Both the position numbers and the translations under genes were made by a program. From assembly GCA_003641545.1 (NCBI GenBank), contig QNAU01000105.1:1-5073 (forward strand): DNA of 5,073 nucleotides, written 5' to 3'. Numbering within the stretch: position 1 is the first letter of the stretch; each line of letters starts with the position of its first letter. This document shows, piece after piece, positions 1 to 5,073 of the stretch. Source of the DNA: Thermotoga sp. Lineage in GTDB: Bacteria > Thermotogota > Thermotogae > B21-G9. Below the pieces are notes generated by a model that was not told where the DNA came from, ran no database searches, and was given only the letters and a program-made list of their open reading frames with translations.

Positions 1-169
1 AGGACCTCGGGAGGCAACGACAACCATCGTTTACTACATATACAAAAATGCCTTCGAATGGTTTAACATGGGTTACGCATGCGCACAGGCTGTTTTTTTG
101 CTAATGATATTGCTCTTGGCAACTCTTGTTCAAATGAGATTTCAAAGAAGGTGGGTTTTCTATGGATAG
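1..169 (+). CDS. Carbohydrate ABC transporter permease, MalF/UgpA type (3' end only)
   Basis: This is the C-terminal 55 residues of an inner-membrane permease subunit of a sugar-importing ABC transporter. It is read in the frame beginning at base 2 and ends at TAG 167-169; the 5' part lies off the left edge. The visible tail has the pattern usual at the end of MalF/UgpA permeases: a TTT-IVYYIYKNAF segment, then MGYACAQA, one hydrophobic membrane helix (AVFLLMILLLATLV), and a short basic cytoplasmic end, RFQRRWVFYG. Family members are about 290-320 residues, so roughly four fifths is missing, including the EAA loop that contacts the ATPase. Its stop overlaps the start of the next permease by 8 bp, which fits the usual MalF-MalG gene order and translational coupling. 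The transported sugar cannot be told from this fragment. Confidence 0.88.
   Translation, partial: GPREATTTIVYYIYKNAFEWFNMGYACAQAVFLLMILLLATLVQMRFQRRWVFYG
148..155 (+). promoter_or_regulatory. Ribosome binding site for the second permease
   Basis: AAGGTGGG lies inside the end of the upstream permease gene, 6 bases before the ATG at 162. It supports that start and implies that the second permease is translated from within the coding sequence of the first. Confidence 0.6.
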
Positions 170-1007
170 AGTCCATCCTGTCTGGAAAACCATAGCCTAT
201 GTGATAGCTATATCAATAGCCATCGGTATGATTCTACCGTTTCTATGGATGGTTTCTACTTCTCTGAAGGATAACAATCAGATTTTTATGATACCTCCAC
301 AGTGGATACCAAGACCCGCTCATTGGGAAAACTACAAAAAAGTATTTGAACTACTGAATTTTGGTCGCTACTATCTCAACACCATAGTAGTAACTGCCGG
401 TCGAATAATCGGAATGTTTTTTGTATGCACGATGGCAGGATATGCCTTTGCAAGATTGGAATTCCCAGGTAGAGAAGTTCTGTTTGTTTTACTCCTAAGC
501 TCTCTCATGATTCCATTTGAGGTTCTTATGGTCCCAACCTTCGTATTGATTAAGAAACTCCATTGGATAAACACCTACCGGGCTTTAATTATCCCACAAG
601 CCTTAGGTGCCTTTGGAGGAGCTTTCAACGTTTTCCTGATGCGTCAATTTTTCGCGACTATTCCAAAGGAATTAGAAGAAGCCGCTATTATCGAGGGTGC
701 CGGTCCTTTTAGAATATTCTGGGATATAATGCTTCCTCTTGTAAAACCCGCTATAGCTTCACTCATTATATTCACATTTAGTAGCGCCTGGAATGATTTT
801 ACATACCCTCTGATTGTTGTAAACACAGATGATATGAAAACCCTGTCACTCGGAATAGCTGGTTTTAAAGGTTTCAGAGAAGGTATGACACAATGGAATT
901 TGATGATGGCATCCGCTACCATATCAATTTTACCGATTGTTGTCGTTTTCCTATGCGCACAAAAGTATTTTGTTGAAGGAATAACAACAACCGGCATGAA
1001 AAGTTAA
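162..1007 (+). CDS. Carbohydrate ABC transporter permease, MalG/UgpE type
   Basis: This is the second membrane subunit of a binding-protein-dependent sugar importer and would pair with the MalF-type protein just upstream. The 281-residue length is normal for the family. About six hydrophobic segments are visible, near residues 10-30, 74-98, 106-130, 140-161, 196-218 and 249-266. Between the fourth and fifth lies the diagnostic cytoplasmic EAA loop, residues about 172-195, with EEAAIIEGAG followed by I-x-LPLVKP; this loop docks onto the ATP-binding subunit. Other family signatures are the N-terminal PFLWMVSTSLK (26-36), GYAFARLEFPG (93-103), and the C-terminal QKYFVEGITTTGMKS (267-281), typical of MalG-like proteins. 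The ATG start overlaps the preceding stop and has a good ribosome site. No ATPase gene is in view; sugar operons often rely on a shared MsmX/UgpC-type ATPase encoded elsewhere. The substrate is unknown. Confidence 0.95.
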   Translation: MDRVHPVWKTIAYVIAISIAIGMILPFLWMVSTSLKDNNQIFMIPPQWIPRPAHWENYKKVFELLNFGRYYLNTIVVTAGRIIGMFFVCTMAGYAFARLEFPGREVLFVLLLSSLMIPFEVLMVPTFVLIKKLHWINTYRALIIPQALGAFGGAFNVFLMRQFFATIPKELEEAAIIEGAGPFRIFWDIMLPLVKPAIASLIIFTFSSAWNDFTYPLIVVNTDDMKTLSLGIAGFKGFREGMTQWNLMMASATISILPIVVVFLCAQKYFVEGITTTGMKS

Positions 1008-1012
1008 TAACC

Positions 1013-1020
1013 AAGGAGGT
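1013..1020 (+). promoter_or_regulatory. Strong ribosome binding site that decides the glycosyltransferase start
   Basis: AAGGAGGT is a near-perfect Shine-Dalgarno sequence. It is 1 base from the ATG at 1022, too close for efficient initiation, but 7 bases from the in-frame GTG at 1028, which is close to ideal. It therefore points to GTG 1028 as the true start. Confidence 0.75.
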
Positions 1021-1027
1021 AATGTTC

Positions 1028-2200
1028 GTGATTCCATCGAAAAACTCACTCATAACTGTTCCTACCTATTGGTTTTCGGGGAAACAGCGTACTTACCAAA
1101 TAGGAGATGTATTTTATGACCATCCGACGCCAATTGATCAGGAAGGAACACTCGCTCGCCTTCTGAGCAGTTTGGAAGACTTGGAAGGTAATTTCGCAGT
1201 AGTTGTAATCACATCAGCTGTTGAATCCACATTGGAAAAAGAAGCGGAAAAGAAGGTCGAAGCTATTATTAGACCATTTAAAAGTAGATATCCCATTATG
1301 CAGTTTGGAACAGAAGATTTGAAGATATTGAAAAACAGATTGAAATTTTTGGGTATTTTAGAATGTGTAGAATATATAAGCATAAGAGGTTATGGAAATG
1401 TACGTAATATTCAACTCATCATGGCGCAGATATTGGGAATGGACGTTGTCATTGGATTGGACGATGATGAAGTGGTAACGGATAGGTTCTTCTTGAAGAA
1501 AGCATTAGAACATATCGGCCAAAAACATGGGGGAAAATTCATAGGGGGTATCGGAGGTTTTTATCTCAACCCAAAAAATAATGAAGTACTTGTAGATGAG
1601 GAACAAGCGAGGGCTAATAAAAATATATTTTGTTTGAAAAGGGAAATCATGGATCGTGCCATAAAGATGTTGAAGATGAAACCTGGTAGATTGGTTGAGA
1701 CTCCACTAATATTGGGAGGGAATATGGTCATTCACAGAGATCTGTTTCAAAGAGTTCCTTTTGATCCATACATACCACGTGGGGAAGATATAGATTATCT
1801 CATCAATGCCAAATTGCTTGGATACACTTTCTTTCTCGATAAAGAACTCTCTGTTCTTCACCTTCCTCCCCGTGCTTCGTTTCAACTTCTTCCAGACATC
1901 GTTCGATTCTTATACGAAAGGTATAAACTTGCAATGGCGAAAAATTACGGTATGAAGGATTGTCCCCCTGAATCTCTGGATCCTTATCCGGGGTTGTTCT
2001 TGCGGGATGATGTTGAAAAGCATGCCTTAGATATACTCAAAGAAAAGGGATTATCTCCGAACTTCGTAAATAGAGCTGTGGAATATGCTCAAAGAAGGTT
2101 ACCCCGCTTTTTCCAATTTATGAAAAAGTGGCCCAAGTTAATGAGTACACTTTCCGAGGACGGTGTTCTAAGGAAAACTTTTCAAGAAAAATTACGATAG
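1028..2200 (+). CDS. GT-A-fold glycosyltransferase (GT2-like), subfamily not recognised
   Basis: This is a probable cytoplasmic, metal-dependent sugar transferase of 390 residues from GTG 1028; the longest frame, from ATG 1022, gives 392. In the 392-residue numbering, strand and helix residues at 56-66 (GNFAVVVITSA) suggest a nucleotide-binding fold. VVIGLDDDEVV (142-152) carries the acidic DXD-like motif that binds the metal and nucleotide-sugar. LGGNMVIHRDLF (231-242) resembles the acceptor-side segment of GT2 enzymes, and PRGEDIDYL (252-260) supplies the ED pair that often holds the catalytic base of inverting enzymes. His280 follows in SVLHLPP. A C-terminal helical, basic part (290-392) has no motif I know. 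There are no membrane helices or signal peptide. The conserved-looking YDHPTPID (32-39) and EGTLARLL (41-48) near the N-terminus are not standard GT2 features. The gene follows the sugar permeases by about 20 bp, so it is probably cotranscribed. Donor and acceptor are unknown; synthesis of a glycoside solute or storage oligosaccharide is one possibility. The gene is noticeably AT-rich. Confidence 0.8.
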   Translation: MIPSKNSLITVPTYWFSGKQRTYQIGDVFYDHPTPIDQEGTLARLLSSLEDLEGNFAVVVITSAVESTLEKEAEKKVEAIIRPFKSRYPIMQFGTEDLKILKNRLKFLGILECVEYISIRGYGNVRNIQLIMAQILGMDVVIGLDDDEVVTDRFFLKKALEHIGQKHGGKFIGGIGGFYLNPKNNEVLVDEEQARANKNIFCLKREIMDRAIKMLKMKPGRLVETPLILGGNMVIHRDLFQRVPFDPYIPRGEDIDYLINAKLLGYTFFLDKELSVLHLPPRASFQLLPDIVRFLYERYKLAMAKNYGMKDCPPESLDPYPGLFLRDDVEKHALDILKEKGLSPNFVNRAVEYAQRRLPRFFQFMKKWPKLMSTLSEDGVLRKTFQEKLR

Positions 2201-2224
2201 TGTCCAACAAATGCTGTAAAGATG

Positions 2225-2250
2225 AAAAAAGCCCTGTATCCCCGGCAGAA
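2225..2250 (-). terminator. Weak candidate terminator after the MFS gene
   Basis: On the minus strand, TTCTG and CAGGG can pair (three Watson-Crick pairs and two T-G wobbles) around a 9-base loop. C and then a run of six T follow. This is a poor stem for a thermophile, so the call rests mainly on the T run just past the MFS stop. No counterpart for the plus-strand operon was found in the 56-bp gap. Confidence 0.22.
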
Positions 2251-2256
2251 GTTCAT

Positions 2257-3498
2257 TCACAACTTTATGAAAAAGAAGATTCCCAACATGATCATTCCGA
2301 AGATTCCCATTCCATACCCTATCCCAATTTTATCCACCATGAAACCCATCACGGGAGCCATGATCGCAGAGATGATGGTCTTCAACTGGGATTCCACGGA
2401 GAGTCCTGATGCCATCGTGGAATGCTTTATCCTCTCGCTTATGAAAGCCACAGCCATGGGTCTCCTGAAATTCTGAAAGACATACAAAAATAGGAAAAGT
2501 ATGATCGTCAACACATGTATTTTCCAAATTTCGAAAATCCCGGAAAAGATTATTGCGAGTGCACCGAAAATGTAGCTGATATTCATGGCACTCTCAAGAT
2601 TTCTGAACCTTCCACTCACAACCCCGGCATACCTCGAAGCGTAGCTCGTGAGCAAGTATATGAAGAAATAAACTATACCTATCACAACCGCAGTTCTCTT
2701 CTTGTCGCTCAACATGAGCATCACGGGGAGACTGAGGGCAAAGTATTTCAATATCGGCTGAAGATACTCCTTCACAGTTTTGAAGAAGGCATCGAATGAC
2801 GCAGAATTCATTATGGCTCTCAGAGCTTCGATGCTCTTGAACATGGATACAAAATCTTTCAGGGTTTCTTTCTTCTTCTTTCTTCCACTTCCTTCAAGTT
2901 CTTTTGGATATGTTGCAAGGTTTATCAGATTCATCACGTATGGTATGAGAACCGCCAAGAAAACGACTTTGTAATTCCCCGTGTAGAACACTATGCAGGC
3001 TGCTATCAGCGAATTCACAGCTGAACCTAATTGTGAGAAGGATCTCGTCGCCCCGTAGTAGTGAACCTTCACATCCTCCATGTTCTTCAATCTGAGGTAT
3101 TCCAAAATCAGAGCCTTGTGTGTTCCGGTTCTGAAAGCTTCACCCATGGCGAAGAAGATCATCGCGATCATGAAGAGATAAAAGTTGTTGAAGAAATAGA
3201 ATATCAAAAAAGCGATTATGTAAGATGACATCGAGAAAACCATGGAACTTCTTCTGCCGTAAAGATCCGCTATTATCCCGGTCGGTATCTCGAGTATGTT
3301 GGTCGATATCTCCCGTATCGAGAAGAGTGTGCCTATTTGGAAGAACGACATACCCATATCCCTGAAGAACAGGATGAGGAAAGGTTCGAAGAATCTTAGA
3401 TTTTTCAAGAAACCATACATTGCGAATCTGTAGAATTGTTTATCCTTCGTGAACTTTTTCTCCAAATTTACTTCCCCCTTTCGGTATCCCGACTTCAT
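2257..3498 (-). CDS. Major facilitator superfamily transporter, substrate unknown
   Basis: This is a secondary transporter of the cytoplasmic membrane. The ATG 3498 frame gives 413 residues, the usual MFS length. Hydrophobic helices occur throughout, in two halves separated by a strongly basic cytoplasmic loop (about 200-225, with GRKKKKE). The diagnostic loop between helices 2 and 3 is present as TGIIADLYGRRSSM (73-86), a clear match to the MFS motif A pattern G-x-x-x-D-x-x-G-R-R. A second half-site, GFMVDKIGIGYG (385-396), sits near the C-terminus. ATG 3498 overlaps the M20 stop as ATGA but has no good ribosome site. An in-frame TTG at 3465 lies 8 bases behind AAAGGGGG and would give 402 residues beginning EKKFTKDKQF, so it may be the true start. 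The gene is the last of the comEC-M20-MFS operon. MFS families differ too much for me to name a substrate; export of a drug or metabolite, or uptake of a small acid or peptide, are all open. Confidence 0.87.
   Translation of the reverse strand: MKSGYRKGEVNLEKKFTKDKQFYRFAMYGFLKNLRFFEPFLILFFRDMGMSFFQIGTLFSIREISTNILEIPTGIIADLYGRRSSMVFSMSSYIIAFLIFYFFNNFYLFMIAMIFFAMGEAFRTGTHKALILEYLRLKNMEDVKVHYYGATRSFSQLGSAVNSLIAACIVFYTGNYKVVFLAVLIPYVMNLINLATYPKELEGSGRKKKKETLKDFVSMFKSIEALRAIMNSASFDAFFKTVKEYLQPILKYFALSLPVMLMLSDKKRTAVVIGIVYFFIYLLTSYASRYAGVVSGRFRNLESAMNISYIFGALAIIFSGIFEIWKIHVLTIILFLFLYVFQNFRRPMAVAFISERIKHSTMASGLSVESQLKTIISAIMAPVMGFMVDKIGIGYGMGIFGMIMLGIFFFIKL
3474..3481 (-). promoter_or_regulatory. 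Internal ribosome site suggesting a TTG start for the MFS gene
   Basis: AAAGGGGG on the minus strand lies 8 bases before TTG 3465-3463, which is in frame with the MFS protein. No comparable purine block precedes the ATG at 3498. The match to the anti-Shine-Dalgarno core is imperfect (GGGGG rather than GGAGG), so this supports the shorter start without proving it. Confidence 0.45.
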
Positions 3499-4520
3499 CT
3501 GAGTTTTTCTATCAAGCTGACCGCAAGTTTCATCTTATCCTCCAACTTGGACACAAGAGCGTATTCTTTTTCGGAATGGAAGAAACCACCCGGTAGTCCA
3601 AGTCCATCCAAAGCTTTCTCGAAGAATGCGGAATCTCCACCACCCGGCGACATTCCAGTTGAATAGCCCATATCCCCAACTAAGCTCACCATTTCATCAC
3701 ATCTTTTCATCGGTTTTCTGAACACATCCAGTGAGTACTCCATACCGGTTCCTTTCACGATTTCCACGTTGAGAATCCCGCTCAGTTCACGTTCCAGTAG
3801 TTCGATCTCCTTCTCATCGTAATATCTCACATCGAAATAAACCTCCGCCTCATCTGGTGTCACGTTGCTCTTGATTCCTCCTCTTACGATCGTCGGATTC
3901 AAGCTTAGATATTCGAATTTTGGGTTCAACTTCCACAATTTCACGATCTTATCTGCCAGTTCCACGACCGCGTTCGCGCCTTCGTTCAACCTCGCGGAGT
4001 GTCCCTTTCTTCCATGCACGATGATTCGCAAAGCTCCGACCCCTTTCCTCGATGATATCAGTTTCCCATCGGGGAAAGCAGGTTCAAAGGATAGACAATA
4101 CTTGGTCATGCTGGCAAATTCTTTGAGCACCTTTTCACTCTCATGTGATCCCAATTCCTCGTCGACGTTCATTATCACAGCTATTCCATGAATGTCGATT
4201 CTTTTCAGAGCCTCGATCATGACAACGATCCCTCCCTTCATGTCAGCGACGCCTGGACCATACGCTTTTCCGTTCTCGATTCTGAATGGTCTCTTCCTCT
4301 CCTCACCTTCCGGGAACACCGTGTCGAGATGTCCAATGAGTGTTATGTATGGAGGCTTCCCTTTCCTTGCGATATGACACCCATTCCTCGTTTCCACCTC
4401 AAAACCTATTTCCTTCAGCAGATCCCTCACGAATTCTGTCCTCTTCAGCTTCTCAAAGATTGAAAGATCCGGTCCCGTCGGTGTTCGAACCAACCTTTCC
4501 AGAAGAGCAATTGGATCCAC
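3495..4520 (-). CDS. M20-family zinc metallopeptidase (carboxypeptidase G2 / ArgE-DapE-like)
   Basis: This is a cytoplasmic di-zinc hydrolase that would cleave an amide bond in an N-acyl amino acid, a dipeptide or a similar small substrate. The 341 residues carry the M20 residues in order: GHLDTVF (63-69; zinc ligand His64 and Asp66), GVADMKGG (90-97; bridging Asp93), NVDEELGS (118-125; catalytic Glu121 and zinc ligand Glu122), SFEPAF (144-149; Glu146), GRKGHSA (170-176; His174 in the dimerisation domain), NVTPDEAEVYFDVR (219-232), PGGGDSAF (292-299) and the final zinc ligand His315 in GGFFHSE. Nothing needed for catalysis is missing, and no signal peptide is seen. The overall pattern is closest to the glutamate carboxypeptidase/CPG2-like branch, but ArgE-, DapE- and LysK-like activities cannot be separated by eye, so no symbol is given. 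It starts at GTG 4518-4520 behind a strong ribosome site, 13 bp after comEC, and its TGA overlaps the longest MFS frame. Confidence 0.93.
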   Translation of the reverse strand: MDPIALLERLVRTPTGPDLSIFEKLKRTEFVRDLLKEIGFEVETRNGCHIARKGKPPYITLIGHLDTVFPEGEERKRPFRIENGKAYGPGVADMKGGIVVMIEALKRIDIHGIAVIMNVDEELGSHESEKVLKEFASMTKYCLSFEPAFPDGKLISSRKGVGALRIIVHGRKGHSARLNEGANAVVELADKIVKLWKLNPKFEYLSLNPTIVRGGIKSNVTPDEAEVYFDVRYYDEKEIELLERELSGILNVEIVKGTGMEYSLDVFRKPMKRCDEMVSLVGDMGYSTGMSPGGGDSAFFEKALDGLGLPGGFFHSEKEYALVSKLEDKMKLAVSLIEKLR

Positions 4521-4524
4521 CAGT

Positions 4525-4533
4525 CTCCCTCCC
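4525..4533 (-). promoter_or_regulatory. Ribosome binding site for the M20 peptidase
   Basis: The minus-strand sequence GGGAGGGAG begins directly after the comEC TGA. Its GGGAGG core is 7 bases before the GTG start, which supports this non-ATG start and suggests coupled translation with comEC. Confidence 0.7.
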
Positions 4534-5073
4534 TCACGGTATCTTCCTCTTTCCGATCAGCACGAGGATGATGATCACTATCGCGCACGATATCGAAAAA
4601 AATAATAACACTCTGAGGTGTGGATTTTCCAGCTTCAGAAAGTAGAAGGGTATTTTGGATATCCCTTTCAACACGAGATCGAGAAAATCCAGCGCAGGTT
4701 TCATGGCATACAGGAAGATCGTGGATAGAAATCGCAATTTGAGGGAGAACATCATGAATGAAAGTGAAGATAGGGATATCAGGTAGGGAAAGACGACGGG
4801 AGAAAGGAGCAAGCTCAGTGGTATGGAGAAAAGAGGGAGTAATCCAAAATACAGTATCGTCAACGGTAAGATCATGGAAGTCGCGAGTGATGTGGAAAGT
4901 AGGATTTTGAGGATTGGATTTTTACCTCTTCCGACGAGAGAACTGCTCAGGGTGTACGTTCCCGCCGAGACGAATGAAAGATGGAAACTCCAAGAAAGAA
5001 CGGAAATGGGATCCATGAGAAACAGTATAAAACCAGCCAATCCAAGCACGTTGAACGGATCCTGTTTGTATTC
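4534..5073 (-). CDS. comEC: ComEC/Rec2-type DNA-uptake channel protein, C-terminal part
   Basis: This is the last 179 residues of a polytopic membrane protein; the frame stays open to the right edge, so the N-terminus is outside the window and the GTG at 5049 is internal. The fragment opens with QDPFNVLGLAGFILFLMDPISVL, then SWSFHLSFVSAGTYTL. The N-x-L-x-L-A-G-F...DP...SFxLSF pattern marks the Competence domain of ComEC, which forms the channel that brings transforming single-stranded DNA across the inner membrane. Several further hydrophobic segments follow, ending in FSISCAIVIIILVLIGKRKIP and TGA 4536-4534. Many ComEC proteins continue after this domain into a metallo-beta-lactamase-like nuclease domain of about 250 residues. 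Here the protein simply stops after the last helix, and the M20 gene starts 13 bp later. Linkage to M20 and MFS genes gives no hint of a competence operon; no other com gene is seen. Confidence 0.83.
   Translation of the reverse strand, partial: EYKQDPFNVLGLAGFILFLMDPISVLSWSFHLSFVSAGTYTLSSSLVGRGKNPILKILLSTSLATSMILPLTILYFGLLPLFSIPLSLLLSPVVFPYLISLSSLSFMMFSLKLRFLSTIFLYAMKPALDFLDLVLKGISKIPFYFLKLENPHLRVLLFFSISCAIVIIILVLIGKRKIP

Noticed and set aside
371..997. Minus-strand open frames of 67 and 117 codons opposite the MalG-type permease
   Set aside because: The plus-strand frame has a clear EAA loop and membrane topology. The antisense frames show no motif and no plausible ribosome site.
1028..2200. 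Assignment of the glycosyltransferase as mannosyl-3-phosphoglycerate synthase
   Set aside because: The length is similar and such solutes occur in thermophiles, but beyond an acidic metal motif I cannot see specific matching signature segments, so the name would be a guess.
2128..2476. Two overlapping plus-strand open frames (2128-2409 and 2222-2476) past the glycosyltransferase
   Set aside because: They lie antisense to the C-terminal end of the MFS gene, and one overlaps the glycosyltransferase. Their translations are low-complexity and His/Pro/Ile-rich with no domain or ribosome site, so they are shadows of the MFS codons.
2866..2891. Pyrimidine-rich tract TTTCTTTCTTCTTCTTT-like, possible repeat or transcription signal
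   Set aside because: On the coding strand it encodes the Lys-rich cytoplasmic loop (GRKKKKE) between the two halves of the MFS protein, which explains the composition.
3865..4645. Several plus-strand open frames of 60-110 codons opposite the M20 and comEC genes
   Set aside because: The opposite strand encodes a protein with a full set of M20 catalytic motifs. The plus-strand translations are Ser/Pro/Phe-rich, as expected from the antisense of such genes.
5047..5049. GTG at 5049 as the start of the ComEC-like protein
   Set aside because: The frame continues upstream to the window edge as EYKQDPFN, and DPFN-VLGLAG is part of the conserved Competence-domain segment, so this GTG is an internal valine codon.

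Overview
The window looks like a piece of a thermophilic bacterial chromosome, most plausibly from the Thermotogales (Thermotoga/Pseudothermotoga-like). This is an inference from overall character: dense genes in overlapping or nearly touching operons, GTG and possibly TTG starts behind very purine-rich Shine-Dalgarno sequences, Lys/Glu/Ile-rich proteins, and carbohydrate ABC transporter genes. No rRNA or other firm taxonomic marker is present, so the assignment is tentative.

Left half, plus strand (1-2200): the 3' end of a carbohydrate ABC transporter operon. It holds the last 55 codons of a MalF/UgpA-type permease, a complete MalG/UgpE-type permease that overlaps it by 8 bp, and, 14-20 bp further on, a GT-A-fold glycosyltransferase that ends the visible cluster. 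The substrate-binding protein and any enzymes must lie upstream of the window. Import of a sugar or glycoside plus a cytoplasmic glycosyltransferase in one transcription unit suggests that the operon both takes up and builds a glycoside, perhaps a compatible solute or storage compound. The sequence does not reveal the sugar.

Right half, minus strand (5073-2257, read right to left): a tight three-gene operon. It consists of the C-terminal part of a ComEC/Rec2-type DNA-uptake channel (N-terminus off the right edge), an M20-family zinc carboxypeptidase/deacylase with a complete set of catalytic residues, and a major facilitator superfamily transporter. Spacing is 13 bp, then a 4-bp ATGA overlap or a 29-bp gap, depending on the start chosen for the last gene. 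The pairing of peptidase and transporter may reflect handling of small amino-acid conjugates, but this is only a guess from position.

The two operons converge, with 56 bp between the stop codons and only a weak terminator candidate. Base composition changes across this junction: sampled lines of the left operon, especially the glycosyltransferase, are AT-rich, while the right operon is nearer 50% GC. The points most worth a second look are the glycosyltransferase of unrecognised subfamily at the end of a sugar-import operon, the ComEC that stops without its usual metallo-beta-lactamase-like tail, and two genes whose longest reading frame probably does not begin at the real start. There is no RNA gene, CRISPR array, insertion sequence or obvious repeat in the window.
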